A stretch of DNA of 64,000 nucleotides from Flavobacteriales bacterium (GCA_019638115.1 JAHBUK010000001.1:434001-498000); one strand, 5' to 3'. Numbered from the stretch's first letter, positions 52,269-61,785 are shown. A program made the numbers and translations. The notes: a model not told the origin generated them from the sequence alone.

Positions 52269-54130
52269 ACCTGATGAGATACCTGCTTTTTCTCGGGCTG
52301 TTGATGCCTTGCGGCACCCTGCTGGCGCAACCCGGCACCGACGAGCAGCTGGCCGCGCAGTATTTCCAGCAAGGCGACTTCGAGAAGGCGATCCTGTACT
52401 ACGAGCAGCTCTACAAACGGCAGCCGAACGATTACTACTACGAGCAACTGTTCAAGAGCTACGTGGGCATCTCGGACCTTGCCTCGGCTGAGAAGCTGGT
52501 GCGCGAGCAGATGAAGAAGCGTGGCGACGACCCGCGCTTCACGATCGACCTCGGCAGCCTGTACCGCATGGCAGGCCAGCAGGACAAGGCGAACAAGGAG
52601 TTCGAAAAAGCGCTGAAGGCCATGCGGCCGGATGCCAACAGCGTCCGCCAGACCGCCAACCATTTCACCCGGGTGAACGAAGCTGACATGGCCCTGCAAG
52701 CCTACGAGCGCGGGCAGAAGTTGCTCCGCGATGGGCAGCAGTTCCACTACGAGATCGCCAACATCCACGCCATGAAAGGCGATGTGCCCAAGATGGTGAG
52801 CGCCTACATGGACCTGATCGGCAACAACCCGGCCTACCTGCAGAGCGTGCAGAACAGCCTTACCCGCTACATGGACCTGGGCATCCCTGATGGACGCTCG
52901 GAGATCCTACGCACCGAGCTATTGCGCCGCATCCAACGCGACCCGCAGAACATCGTTTACCCGGAGCTCCTGATCTGGATGTACATCCAGCAGAAGGACC
53001 TGAACAGCGCGTTCGTGCAGAGCAGGGCCTTGGACAAACGCCTGGATGAAGGAGGCACCCGCATGATGGACCTGGCCGCGATCGCCCTTGCCAACGACGA
53101 CCACACCACTGCCTTCAAGTGCTACGACTACGTGCTGGCCCTGGGCCGCAACGATGCCAACTACATCCGGGCGCGCATCGGATCGGTGCAGACCCGTTTC
53201 GACCAACTAACCGCACAGCACGATCCGGCCATGGCCGACCTGCTCGACCTGGACCAGCGCTCGGCCAACACCCTGAGCGAACTGGGCATCAACAAAGGCA
53301 CCATCGAGCTGCTGCGCGACAGAGCCCACCTGAAGGCCTTCCACCTGGACCAGGCACCGCAGGCCATCGCGCTGCTGGAGGAAGGTCTCGCCACGCCTGC
53401 GTTGGACAACAAGACCAAGGCCCAGTTGAAGCTCGACCTGGGGGACATCCACATGCTCACCGGTGCCATTTGGGAGGCCTCCCTCCTCTTCTCGCAAGTG
53501 GACCTCGACATGAAGTACGACCTGCTCGGCCACGAAGCGCGCCTGCGCAACGCCAAGGTCTCCTTCTATGCCGGCGACTTCCTATGGGCGCAATCGCAAT
53601 TGGACGTGCTGAAATCAAGCACCAGCAAGCTCATCGCGAACGATGCCATGGAACTTTCACTGCGCATCACGGACAACCTGGGGGTGGACAGCAACTCGGT
53701 GCCCCTCTCCCTCTTCGCCCGTGCGGAACTGCTGCGGATACGCACACGCTACGATGAAGCACTGGTGGTGTTGGACAGCTTGAACGCCGAGTTCCCGATG
53801 CACACCATCGGCGACGATGTGCTCTATGAGCGCTACCGGATAGCCATGGCACGCGGGCGATATACCGAGGCGGCAGGCCACCTGGAGAAACTGCTGGAGC
53901 AGTATCCGCTGGACATCCTCGTGGACAATGCCCTGCTGGACCTTGGCAAGCTGTACGAAGAGCAGCTGAAGGACCCCGAAAAGGCCAAAGCCTGCTACGA
54001 ACGCCTCCTCTTCGAGCAGACCGGCAGCATCTTCGTGCCCGAAGCGCGGGAGCGTTTCCGCAAGCTGCGCGGCGATGGGCAGGGCAACCCCACCGAGTCG
54101 GAGAAATTCTTCCACCAAGGCCACCCATGA
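52265..54130 (+). CDS. TPR-repeat protein, exported
   Basis: A 621-residue protein. Start at 52265 (MNLMRYLLFLGLLMPCG), with signal peptide ending LLAQPG. It contains about 10 or more tetratricopeptide-like repeats, e.g. AAQYFQQGDFEKAILYYEQL, SLYRMAGQQDKANKEFEKAL and MARGRYTEAAGHLEKLLEQY. It is probably periplasmic or attached to the inner face of the outer membrane, as a scaffold. ATGA overlaps link it to the genes on both sides. Confidence 0.82.
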   Translation: MNLMRYLLFLGLLMPCGTLLAQPGTDEQLAAQYFQQGDFEKAILYYEQLYKRQPNDYYYEQLFKSYVGISDLASAEKLVREQMKKRGDDPRFTIDLGSLYRMAGQQDKANKEFEKALKAMRPDANSVRQTANHFTRVNEADMALQAYERGQKLLRDGQQFHYEIANIHAMKGDVPKMVSAYMDLIGNNPAYLQSVQNSLTRYMDLGIPDGRSEILRTELLRRIQRDPQNIVYPELLIWMYIQQKDLNSAFVQSRALDKRLDEGGTRMMDLAAIALANDDHTTAFKCYDYVLALGRNDANYIRARIGSVQTRFDQLTAQHDPAMADLLDLDQRSANTLSELGINKGTIELLRDRAHLKAFHLDQAPQAIALLEEGLATPALDNKTKAQLKLDLGDIHMLTGAIWEASLLFSQVDLDMKYDLLGHEARLRNAKVSFYAGDFLWAQSQLDVLKSSTSKLIANDAMELSLRITDNLGVDSNSVPLSLFARAELLRIRTRYDEALVVLDSLNAEFPMHTIGDDVLYERYRIAMARGRYTEAAGHLEKLLEQYPLDILVDNALLDLGKLYEEQLKDPEKAKACYERLLFEQTGSIFVPEARERFRKLRGDGQGNPTESEKFFHQGHP

Positions 54131-54462
54131 TCGTCTACAACGTAACGGTCAACGTGGACTTCGATGCGCACGACGCCTGGCTGCGTTGGATGCAGGACAT
54201 CCACATTCCCGATGTGATGGCCACCGGCCTTTTCGTGGAGCAGCGCATGTTCCGTGTGCTCGCGGATGATGAGGGCGGGATCACCTATGCCATTCAGTAC
54301 ACGGCACCGGACATGGCCCACTTTGAGCGCTACCGGGATGAACACGGGCCTCGGTTGCAGGCCGACGCGCATGCTCAATTCGGGGGGCGTTTCGCTGCTT
54401 TCCGCACGCTGCTGGAACTGGTGGAATCCACACCGACCTCACTCCCGAAGGACCACGCATGA
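54127..54462 (+). CDS. DUF4286-family protein
   Basis: A 111-residue protein with the pattern MIVYNVTVNVDFDAHDAWL, WMQDIHIPDVMATGLF and RVLADDEGGITYAIQY of the DUF4286 family (ferredoxin-like fold). Function unknown. It overlaps the TPR gene and rsmA by 4 bases each, and the DUF4286-rsmA neighbourhood recurs in Bacteroidota as far as I recall. Confidence 0.82.
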   Translation: MIVYNVTVNVDFDAHDAWLRWMQDIHIPDVMATGLFVEQRMFRVLADDEGGITYAIQYTAPDMAHFERYRDEHGPRLQADAHAQFGGRFAAFRTLLELVESTPTSLPKDHA

Positions 54463-55259
54463 ACGGCGTTCGCCCTAAAAAGCAGCTCGGCCAGCACTTC
54501 CTGAAGGAGGACGCCATAGCGCGGCGCATTACCGAGGCACTTACGCACCACGGCGATTACCGCACCGTGGTGGAGGTGGGGCCCGGCACCGGTGCGCTCA
54601 CCAAACACCTCATCGACCGGGAGGATATCGACCTCTGGTGCGTGGAGCTCGACCCCGAGGCGGCGGCACACCTGCACGAGCACTTCCCAAAACTGGAAGG
54701 CCGCCTGATCGAAGGCGATCTGCTGAGGCTCGACCTGGCTGAGCGTTTCCCCGGCCCATTCGCCATCATCGGCAACTTCCCCTACAACATCAGCACGCAG
54801 ATCGTTTTCAAGGTGCTGGAGCACCGCGACCGTTGTCCGGAGGTGGTGGGCATGTTCCAGAAAGAGGTCTCGGACCGCATCCGCGCCCTGCCCGGAAGCA
54901 AGGTGTACGGCATCACCAGCGTGCTGGCACAGGCCTACTACGATGTGACGCAGGTGATGAACGTGGAGCCCGGTTCCTTCATTCCACCGCCCAAGGTGCG
55001 CAGTGCGGTGATCCGCATGAAGCGCAACACCGTGGAGCGCCTGCCCTGCGATGAAACGCTTTTCTTCAAGGTGGTGAAGACCGCCTTCAACCAACGGCGC
55101 AAGACCCTGCACAATGCACTGAAGCCCTTGGGACCCTTGGCCTCGGGGATACCACCGGAGTTCGCGGGCAAACGCGCAGAGCAGCTCAACGTGGCGGATT
55201 TCGTGGCCCTTACACAGGCCTGCGGCCAGCTTGCCCTCCCGGACAAGGCAGCTTCGTAG
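54459..55259 (+). CDS. rsmA: 16S rRNA dimethyladenosine transferase
   Basis: A 266-residue SAM methyltransferase. Motifs are LGQHFLKEDAIARRI, motif I EVGPGTGALTKHLI, the acidic motif VELDPEAA, the active-site NFPYNISTQI (usually NLPYN) and VEPGSFIPPPKVRSAV. It dimethylates two adenosines near the 3' end of 16S rRNA. It is the fifth gene in the serS-led overlapping run. Confidence 0.95.
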   Translation: MNGVRPKKQLGQHFLKEDAIARRITEALTHHGDYRTVVEVGPGTGALTKHLIDREDIDLWCVELDPEAAAHLHEHFPKLEGRLIEGDLLRLDLAERFPGPFAIIGNFPYNISTQIVFKVLEHRDRCPEVVGMFQKEVSDRIRALPGSKVYGITSVLAQAYYDVTQVMNVEPGSFIPPPKVRSAVIRMKRNTVERLPCDETLFFKVVKTAFNQRRKTLHNALKPLGPLASGIPPEFAGKRAEQLNVADFVALTQACGQLALPDKAAS

Positions 55260-55307
55260 CTTCGCGCGGCGCGCGGCAACCATCGCGCACCACACGCCAA
55301 GCTCCTC

Positions 55308-56675
55308 ATGTCCTTCGAGCTCACCCGTACACTGCTGGATGGCATTCGGTCCGATGTGGCCGAAGGGCGTGACTCTGCCGTGCAGGAGGTGCTGAAGGAA
55401 CTGCACCCGGCGGACATCGCCCAGGTGATCGACCGCCTGGACCAGGAAGACGCCGTGTACGTGTTCCGCCTGCTGGATTCGGAGGAATCTGCGGAAGTGC
55501 TGCTGAACCTGGACGAGGACCGCCGGGAGGAACTGCTCGCATCGCTCACCAGCCGCGAGATCGCCGAGGACGTACTGGAGCACATCGATTCCGACGATGC
55601 CGCGGACGTGATGTCCGAGCTCTCCGAGGAGAAGCAGCGCGAGGTGATCGCCCTGCTGGATGACCAGGAGCAGCGGGAGGACTTGGAGGAACTGCTCAGC
55701 TACCAGGAAGGCACGGCCGGCGCGCTGATGGCCAAGGAACTGGTGAAGGTGCGCACCGATTGGACCGTGGCGCGTGCCATCGTGGAAATGCGGCGGCAGG
55801 CCCAGGAAGTGGACCACGTGTACACCATCTACGTGGTGGACAAGGACGACCAGCTCTATGGCGTGCTGCCCCTGAAACAGTTGCTCTTCTCCGCCGAGAG
55901 CACCCGCACCCTGATCAAGCACATCTGCGACGACGAGATCGTGAGCGTGAAGGCCGACACCGATGTGGAGGAGGTGGTGAAGCTGATGAAGAAGTACGAC
56001 GTGGTGGTGCTGCCCGTGGTGGATGACCGGGACCACCTGATCGGTCGCATCACCTTCGATGACGTGATGGACGTGATGACCGAGGAGGCCACCGAGGACT
56101 ACCAACTGGCCAGCGGTATCAGCGAGGACGTGGACGCCACAGACAGCCCCCTGGTGCAGGTGCGTGCCCGGCTTCCGTGGTTGCTCATCGGCCTTGCGGG
56201 AGGTATCCTCTCCTCGCAGATCATCGCCCAGTACGAAGAGGAACTGCAGATCGACCCCAAGATGGCCTTCTTCATGCCGCTGATCGCTGCTACGGCAGGG
56301 AATGTCGGAGTGCAATCCAGCGCCATCGTGGTACAGGGCCTTGCGGCCGGCACCCTGGATGGCGTGAACCTGCTCGCCCGCCTGTGGAAGGAGCTGCGCG
56401 TGGCCGTGATCAGTGCCTCGGTCTGCGGCATCCTCATCTACTTGGTGAACCTGGCTCTGCAGCAAAGCCAGGCACTGAGCTACACCGTGAGCATCGCGCT
56501 GTTCACCGTGATCCTTACCGCGGCCATGTTCGGCACCCTGATCCCCCTGCTGCTCGAACGCCTGAAAGTGGACCCGGCCGTTGCCACCGGACCCTTCGTT
56601 ACCACGCTGAACGACATTACCGGTCTGCTCACCTACTTCACGGTGGGTCACTTCATGTACGACATGTTCCTTTAA
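55308..56675 (+). CDS. mgtE: Magnesium transporter MgtE
   Basis: A 455-residue protein. An N-terminal MgtE helical domain is at about 1-130 (LHPADIAQVIDRLDQEDAVY), two CBS domains at about 135-265, and a membrane domain with five segments at about 285-455. The conserved loop AATAGNVGVQSSAIVVQGLA is present. It is a Mg2+ channel gated by Mg2+ binding to the acidic N-domain. It follows rsmA after 48 bases and is probably read in the same direction of transcription. Confidence 0.94.
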   Translation: MSFELTRTLLDGIRSDVAEGRDSAVQEVLKELHPADIAQVIDRLDQEDAVYVFRLLDSEESAEVLLNLDEDRREELLASLTSREIAEDVLEHIDSDDAADVMSELSEEKQREVIALLDDQEQREDLEELLSYQEGTAGALMAKELVKVRTDWTVARAIVEMRRQAQEVDHVYTIYVVDKDDQLYGVLPLKQLLFSAESTRTLIKHICDDEIVSVKADTDVEEVVKLMKKYDVVVLPVVDDRDHLIGRITFDDVMDVMTEEATEDYQLASGISEDVDATDSPLVQVRARLPWLLIGLAGGILSSQIIAQYEEELQIDPKMAFFMPLIAATAGNVGVQSSAIVVQGLAAGTLDGVNLLARLWKELRVAVISASVCGILIYLVNLALQQSQALSYTVSIALFTVILTAAMFGTLIPLLLERLKVDPAVATGPFVTTLNDITGLLTYFTVGHFMYDMFL

Positions 56676-56692
56676 GGACATCCCCTGCACAC

Positions 56693-57640
56693 GTGCATTT
56701 CGCCCTGCTCGATAAGGTACACCCCAGGTTGGCCGAGACGCTCGTCCAAGCCGGGCATCGGTGTACCGCCCTGCACGACTTGGGCGATGCCGAACTGGCC
56801 GCTGCATTGCACGACGTGGATGGCTTGGTGGTGCGCAGCCGCCCTTTACGCGCCGATCTGTTGGCCCACGCACCGAAGCTGCGTGTGGTGGGCCGCGTAG
56901 GTTCGGGAACCGAGAACATCGACAAGGTCTGGTGCCTGAAGCACGGCGTGCAGGTGATCAACTCTCCGGAAGGGAACCGCGACGGCGTGGGCGAGACCTG
57001 TGTGATGCTGCTGCTGGCCTTGATGAAAGCATTGGTGCGCACCAACGCACAGGTGCACCAAGGGCTTTGGCTGCGCGAAGCGAACCGCGGCACGGACCTG
57101 CATGGCAAGACCGTGGGCATCATCGGCTACGGGCACATGGGCAGCGCCTTCGCCGAGAAACTGCGCGGTTTCGGGGTACGCATCCTGGCGCACGACAAGT
57201 ACCGAAGCGGTTTCGACAAGGCCGGTATCAACGAATGCGCACTGGAGCGGGTGCTGCGCGAGAGTGATGTGATCAGCCTGCACCTGCCCTTGAACGAGGA
57301 GACCCGGCATTATGCCAACGCCGAGTTCTTCCGCGCACTGGGCCGTCCTGTGTGGTTCCTGAACACCTCCCGCGGCGGCGTGGTACACACCGAGGCCCTG
57401 CTGAACGCCCTGGACCAAGGCCGTGTGATCGCCGCCGGCCTGGACGTACTGGAGTTCGAGCGCGAGGACCTGAGCGGACTGGACCCGGCCCTGGAGCCGC
57501 ATGTGCAACAACGCTTGATGCTGCACGACCGCGTGCTACTGAGCCCGCACGTTGCCGGCGTAACCCACGAAGGCCAGGTGAAGATGGCCGAAGTACTGGC
57601 TCACAAGATCCTGGAGCACATCCGACATGCTGAACCGTGA
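56693..57640 (+). CDS. D-2-hydroxyacid dehydrogenase, NAD-dependent (SerA-like)
   Basis: A 315-residue protein read from a GTG at 56693 (VHFALLDKVHPRLAETL). No ATG lies at a suitable place. The catalytic domain halves flank a NAD domain (GIIGYGHMGSAFAEKL). Active-site residues are Arg in NTSRGGVVHTEALL, Glu in the EFERED region and His in LLSPHVAGVTHEGQ. It resembles 3-phosphoglycerate dehydrogenases without an ACT domain. The substrate is unclear. It overlaps the next gene by 14 bases. Confidence 0.87.
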   Translation: MHFALLDKVHPRLAETLVQAGHRCTALHDLGDAELAAALHDVDGLVVRSRPLRADLLAHAPKLRVVGRVGSGTENIDKVWCLKHGVQVINSPEGNRDGVGETCVMLLLALMKALVRTNAQVHQGLWLREANRGTDLHGKTVGIIGYGHMGSAFAEKLRGFGVRILAHDKYRSGFDKAGINECALERVLRESDVISLHLPLNEETRHYANAEFFRALGRPVWFLNTSRGGVVHTEALLNALDQGRVIAAGLDVLEFEREDLSGLDPALEPHVQQRLMLHDRVLLSPHVAGVTHEGQVKMAEVLAHKILEHIRHAEP

Positions 57641-58532
57641 ACGACTTACTTGGGCGACCCTGATCGCCTTTGCTCTTTCCGCCTGCACCCCCATGGAGAA
57701 CCTGCACCCTGACATCCACGGCCATCGCGGCTGCCGCGGCCTGCTCCCGGAGAACTCCATTCCGGGTTTCCTCAAGGCCGTGGAGATCGGCTGCGACATG
57801 CTCGAACTGGATGTGGTGCTCAGCGCAGATGACGAAGTGGTCGTGTCGCACGAGCCATGGATGAGCAGCACCATTTGCACCGCGGCGAACGATGAGCCAA
57901 TTCCGCTGGACCGCGAGCGCGCGCTGAACATGTACCGCATGACCCTGGCGGAGATCCAGGCCTACGACTGTGGCAGCCTGCCCCATCCCCGCTTCCCGGA
58001 CCAGGAAGCCCGCACGGTCTTCAAGCCCACCCTGCGCCAGGTGGTGGAAGCGGCCGACGAGCATGCACTGCTCAACGGCATGGTCTCCCCCAGCTACAAC
58101 ATCGAGATCAAGAGCGACCCTGCGCATTACGGCACCTACCAGCCCGATCCCGCCACTTTCGCACGTCGCGTGATCCGCGAGATCGACGACCTGGGCATTG
58201 CCAACCGGTGCATCGTACAGAGCTTCGATCCGGCCATACTCGAGGTGGTGAACGAAGAGCGCCCGGACCTTATTCTCGCCTTCCTGGTGGAGAACGCCGA
58301 TGGCCTGAAGAAGAACCTGAAGCGCCTCAGTTTCCAGCCCGCCATCTACAGCCCCTACTTCGAGCTGGTGGACAAGAAAATGCTGGAAGCCCTGCGCGAG
58401 CGGAACATCGAACTCGTGGTCTGGACCGTCAACGAACCGAAGGACATCAAGCGCATGCTGCAGCTCGGCGTGGACGGCATTATCAGCGACTACCCGGACC
58501 GCGTGGTGAAGTTGCTCGAAAGCCGCGATTAG
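57627..58532 (+). CDS. Glycerophosphodiester phosphodiesterase lipoprotein
   Basis: A 301-residue protein with an N-terminal lipobox (LSAC near residue 20). GDPD motifs: HGHRGCRGLLPENSIPGF, ELDVVLSADDEVVVSHE (Glu-Leu-Asp and His), the Glu of YNIEIKSD and VWTVNEPKDIKRMLQLGVDG, ISDYPD. It splits glycerophosphodiesters to glycerol-3-phosphate and alcohol, in the periplasm or on the outer membrane. It starts inside the 2-hydroxyacid dehydrogenase gene. Confidence 0.92.
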   Translation: MLNRERLTWATLIAFALSACTPMENLHPDIHGHRGCRGLLPENSIPGFLKAVEIGCDMLELDVVLSADDEVVVSHEPWMSSTICTAANDEPIPLDRERALNMYRMTLAEIQAYDCGSLPHPRFPDQEARTVFKPTLRQVVEAADEHALLNGMVSPSYNIEIKSDPAHYGTYQPDPATFARRVIREIDDLGIANRCIVQSFDPAILEVVNEERPDLILAFLVENADGLKKNLKRLSFQPAIYSPYFELVDKKMLEALRERNIELVVWTVNEPKDIKRMLQLGVDGIISDYPDRVVKLLESRD

Positions 58533-58571
58533 CTCCTCGTGCCCATCCCTCGAACTTCAGGGGCCGGGCAC

Positions 58572-58579
58572 TACCTTGC
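58572..58579 (+). promoter_or_regulatory. Possible -7 box TACCTTGC
   Basis: TACCTTGC resembles TAnnTTTG in six of eight positions and lies directly before the response regulator ATG at 58583. Weak evidence. Confidence 0.25.
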
Positions 58580-58582
58580 GGC

Positions 58583-59272
58583 ATGCAACGGATCCTGCTC
58601 GTTGAAGATGAAAAGAGCGTTTCCTCCTTCATTAAAAAGGGCTTGACGGAGGAGGGCTATGATGTGGATATCGCCGACACCGGTGCTGCCGGCACCGAGT
58701 TGGGCCTGCGTGATCAGTTCGACCTCATCATTCTCGACATCATGCTGCCCGACATAAGCGGCATAGAGGTGTGCAGAACACTGCGCGAAAAAGGACTGCG
58801 AACACCGATCCTCTTCCTTACCGCGCTCAACACCCCGGAGAACATCGCATGGGGCTTGAACACCGGTGGTGATGATTACCTGGCCAAGCCTTTCAAGTTC
58901 ATTGAGCTGAACGCCCGGGTAAAAGCGCTGCTGCGCAGGAGCGACGCTGTTGTGGAACAAGCCGCCACGTCCAACGTGCTGACCCTTGCCGATGTGGTGA
59001 TCGACGATGACCTGAAGGAAGTGGTGCGTGCCGGCGAACCGATCTCCCTGACAGCCACGGAATACCGCTTGCTGGTCGAACTGGTGCGCAACAAGGGCCG
59101 GGTATTGAGCCGCATGGACCTGCTGGAGCGGGTATGGGACCTCCAGTTCAACCTGGGCACCAACATCGTGGACGTGTACATCAACTACCTGCGCAAGAAG
59201 TTGGACAACGATCCCGGCAACAAGCTCATCCACACCGTGGTGGGCATGGGCTACGTTGCCAAAGAGCCATGA
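58583..59272 (+). CDS. OmpR/PhoB-family response regulator
   Basis: A 229-residue protein, start at 58583 (MQRILLVEDEKSVSSF). The receiver has acidic residues EDE at 8-10, phospho-acceptor Asp52 in IILDIMLPD, Thr near 80 and Lys near 102 (AKPFK). A winged-helix DNA-binding domain at about 130-229 contains LTATEYRLLVELVRNKGRVL, TNIVDVYINYLRKK and HTVVGMGYV. The kinase gene overlaps its stop as ATGA. The direct-repeat array at 60682-60766 has the spacing expected for this class of regulator. Confidence 0.94.
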   Translation: MQRILLVEDEKSVSSFIKKGLTEEGYDVDIADTGAAGTELGLRDQFDLIILDIMLPDISGIEVCRTLREKGLRTPILFLTALNTPENIAWGLNTGGDDYLAKPFKFIELNARVKALLRRSDAVVEQAATSNVLTLADVVIDDDLKEVVRAGEPISLTATEYRLLVELVRNKGRVLSRMDLLERVWDLQFNLGTNIVDVYINYLRKKLDNDPGNKLIHTVVGMGYVAKEP

Positions 59273-60657
59273 GGACCCCGACACGCATCATACTGGTCCT
59301 CTTCCTCGCATTCCTGGTCATCGTGCTGGCCTTGGGCAGTGCCGTCTACTTCTTCCTGGACAAGTATTCGTACAACGACCTGTACATCCGTCTCCAAACA
59401 CGCGCACAGATAACGGCGAACCATCATTTCGATGCCGATCGGATGAGTGCCGAGGCGATCCAGGTATTGCGGGAGAAATACCTGCAGAAGATGACGGACG
59501 AGCAGGAGTACGTTCTCGTGTTGCAGCAAGGTAGAACAGCGCCCGGCTCACCGATCGACGGCATCCTCAACGACGGTTTCATGGAGGCCATCAACGGCGT
59601 TGGAAGTGCTTTCGCCAAGAACGGGAACACGTTCTATGCGGGCATCCGGTATGAGACCGCCGAAGGGCCATACCTGGTGGTCGTTTCGGCCGATAACTAC
59701 TACGCATCACACCACCTCTCCTACCTGAAGCGCGTGTTGCTGGTGGGCGCACTGCTGGTAACGTTGACTAGCATTGCCTTCTTCGTCTACTTCTCCCGCA
59801 AGATCTTCGACCCCATAGACCGTATCACCAAACGCGTGAAGCAGATCAGTACGGAGAACCTGCACCTGCGTGTGGAGGACAGCGGCACCGACCGCGAGAT
59901 CAGCAGCCTGATCAACACCTTCAACGACCTGCTGGACCGCCTGGAGACCGCGTTCGAGACACAGAAGAATTTCATCAGCAACGCCTCGCACGAGTTCGGC
60001 ACGCCGCTTACCGCCATCATTGGCGAGGCCGAAGTGACCCTCAGCAAGGAACGCGCCCCGGCCGATTACCAAGAGGCCTTGGGGAACGTGCTGGTGCAGG
60101 CCGAACGCCTGGACAAGATCACCAAGTCGTTGCTCTTTCTGGCACAGACCGGATACACCACCAAACGCATCAACACCGCGCTGGTGCGCATGGACGAAGT
60201 GATCATAGCGGTGAAGGCCATGCTCGATGACCTGCATCCGAAGAACAACCTGATGATCGACTTCAGCCTGCTGCCCGAGAACCCCAAGAAACTGAAGGTG
60301 TGGGGCAACGCGGACCTGTTGAAGCTCGCCATTGGCAACATTGCCAACAACGCCTGCAAATACTCCCAGAACAAGCCCGTCAACATCAGTGTGGCCGCAG
60401 GCCAGGGCGAAGTGATCATCATTGTCGTGGACCAAGGCATTGGTATTCCGGAAAAGGAAATGGCGTTCATCTACGACCCCTTCTATCGGGCCTCCAACAC
60501 GGCCTACTTCGATGGTTTCGGGATCGGGTTGCCACTTACCCGCAACATCATCCGCTTGCATGGAGGCAAGTTGGAGGTGAACTCTGCCGAGGGCAAGGGC
60601 ACCACCGTACGCGTGAACCTCCCTGCTGCCTTCGCTGATGCGACAGCCAACGCCTGA
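59269..60657 (+). CDS. Sensor histidine kinase
   Basis: A 462-residue inner-membrane protein. Membrane segments lie at about 8-30 and 154-176, with a periplasmic sensor domain between them (about 31-150). Then a HAMP domain (FDPIDRITKRVKQIS), a dimerisation domain with phospho-acceptor His241 in SNASHEFGTPLTAIIGEAEV, and an ATPase domain (NIANNACKYS, DQGIGIPEKEM, DGFGIGLPLTRNI). Ligand unknown. It is the partner of the response regulator just upstream. Confidence 0.94.
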   Translation: MRTPTRIILVLFLAFLVIVLALGSAVYFFLDKYSYNDLYIRLQTRAQITANHHFDADRMSAEAIQVLREKYLQKMTDEQEYVLVLQQGRTAPGSPIDGILNDGFMEAINGVGSAFAKNGNTFYAGIRYETAEGPYLVVVSADNYYASHHLSYLKRVLLVGALLVTLTSIAFFVYFSRKIFDPIDRITKRVKQISTENLHLRVEDSGTDREISSLINTFNDLLDRLETAFETQKNFISNASHEFGTPLTAIIGEAEVTLSKERAPADYQEALGNVLVQAERLDKITKSLLFLAQTGYTTKRINTALVRMDEVIIAVKAMLDDLHPKNNLMIDFSLLPENPKKLKVWGNADLLKLAIGNIANNACKYSQNKPVNISVAAGQGEVIIIVVDQGIGIPEKEMAFIYDPFYRASNTAYFDGFGIGLPLTRNIIRLHGGKLEVNSAEGKGTTVRVNLPAAFADATANA

Positions 60658-60681
60658 GGGCCGTGCTGGCTGCTTTCGTGC

Positions 60682-60766
60682 GATCCTAATCGGATCCTAA
60701 TGCCCCCGGCGGGGATCCTGATCCGATCCTAATCACATTGCCCGTGGATCCTAAAACGATCCTAAT
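60682..60766 (+). promoter_or_regulatory. Helically phased array of six GATCCTAAT-like boxes
   Basis: GATCCTAAT at 60682, 60693, 60725 and 60758, GATCCTGAT at 60714 and GATCCTAAA at 60747. Spacings are 11, 21, 11, 22 and 11 bases, so all boxes face one side of the helix as three pairs. PhoB/OmpR-type dimers typically bind direct repeats at 11-base spacing. The array lies 24 bases after the kinase gene and ends 54 bases before the stress-protein gene, so control of that operon by the adjacent response regulator is inferred. Confidence 0.75.
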
Positions 60767-60820
60767 AGGGCCAGGGGACCTTTGCCCAGCGACCAAAGAA
60801 CAAAGTGGTCGCGTGGCACC

Positions 60821-61300
60821 ATGGCAAGAAGCATCCTGATCCCCACGGACCTTAGTGTTAACTCCCTGAAAACGCTGAAGCACGCATTGAACGAGAGCGG
60901 CCCCGAAGCGCTCAACATCATGCTCGTGTTCCCGTACATCCAGCCTACCGGGATCGGCGACCTCCTGTTCTATTCGCCCTCCAAGACGTTGCGCTCCCTG
61001 CAGTCCGACGATTTCAAGGACGCCTTGGAAGTGCTCCGCAACCGCTATGAGAACAAGGTCGCCAGCCTGCGCGTGGAACTCTTCCAAGGGCGCACGCAGC
61101 GTGCTTTGGACGATCTGCTCCAAGTGAACAACGTGCAGGAGATCCACCTGCCCGAGGAACACGTGAAGCTCATCCATCCGCAAGGATTCGACATCATGCC
61201 CATGCTTCAGGCCAGTGCGGTCCGCAAGCAAGTTCACCATTGGGAGCCAGCACCCATGCACCTTTCCGAAGATCGGCTCCAAGTACTCTTCCACCAATGA
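60821..61300 (+). CDS. Universal-stress-protein-like protein
   Basis: A 159-residue protein starting MARSILIPTDLSVNSLKTLKH, which is like the first strand and helix of UspA. The rest diverges from the classic fold (LNIMLVFPYIQPTGIGDLLF, VNNVQEIHLPEEHVKLIHPQ) and no G-x2-G-x9-G nucleotide motif is visible, so it may not bind ATP. It is the first gene after the box array and overlaps the next gene (ATGA). Confidence 0.7.
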   Translation: MARSILIPTDLSVNSLKTLKHALNESGPEALNIMLVFPYIQPTGIGDLLFYSPSKTLRSLQSDDFKDALEVLRNRYENKVASLRVELFQGRTQRALDDLLQVNNVQEIHLPEEHVKLIHPQGFDIMPMLQASAVRKQVHHWEPAPMHLSEDRLQVLFHQ

Positions 61301-61785
61301 ACCTCAGCCAAGCACTCACCATTTGTGGCATCCTGGTCCTCGGGTTGATCACCACGGCGTTCTACTCGTTGAGCATCGTGGTGCATCCGGAGGCGCGGCT
61401 TGCCGGCACTTGGAAGGAAGTGGCCTGGAGCTATGAAAAGGTGGACCATGACCCGAACGGAGCGGGGATCAGTTCCTTCTTCGACAACCAACTGCGCAGT
61501 GAAATTTCCAAGGACCTGATCATACACGACTCCGAGACTTGGACATTCCACAAGGACAGGACATTGACACTGAGCAAGAGCGGGCAGGCGAACACCAGGC
61601 TGAAATGGAACTTGAAAGGGCGCGGCCACATACTGGGGATCGAACACGCGAGCGATCAGCAGGAACACTACCAGATCCGCGAGCTCACGGATGACAGACT
61701 GGTATTGCACTTCAACAACGACATGATCGTGCGCGGTATCGTGAAGATCGAATTCGAGCGCACCACGGAAACAACATGCCACTAA
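61297..61785 (+). CDS. Membrane-anchored lipocalin-like protein
   Basis: A 162-residue protein. A membrane segment lies at residues 7-28 (LTICGILVLGLITTAFYSLS), followed by a beta-barrel-like region starting LAGTWKEVAWSYEKVD and including WTFHKDRTLTLSK, WNLKGRGHILGIEH and YQIRELTDDRLVLHF, as in lipocalin-like stress proteins. It overlaps the genes on both sides. The N-terminal segment may be an uncleaved anchor. Function unknown. Confidence 0.65.
   Translation: MNLSQALTICGILVLGLITTAFYSLSIVVHPEARLAGTWKEVAWSYEKVDHDPNGAGISSFFDNQLRSEISKDLIIHDSETWTFHKDRTLTLSKSGQANTRLKWNLKGRGHILGIEHASDQQEHYQIRELTDDRLVLHFNNDMIVRGIVKIEFERTTETTCH

Noticed and set aside
54375..56873. An 832-residue open frame on the minus strand
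   Set aside because: It lies opposite rsmA and mgtE, is rich in His, Gln and Arg as expected from antisense reading of GC-rich genes, and has no domain pattern.
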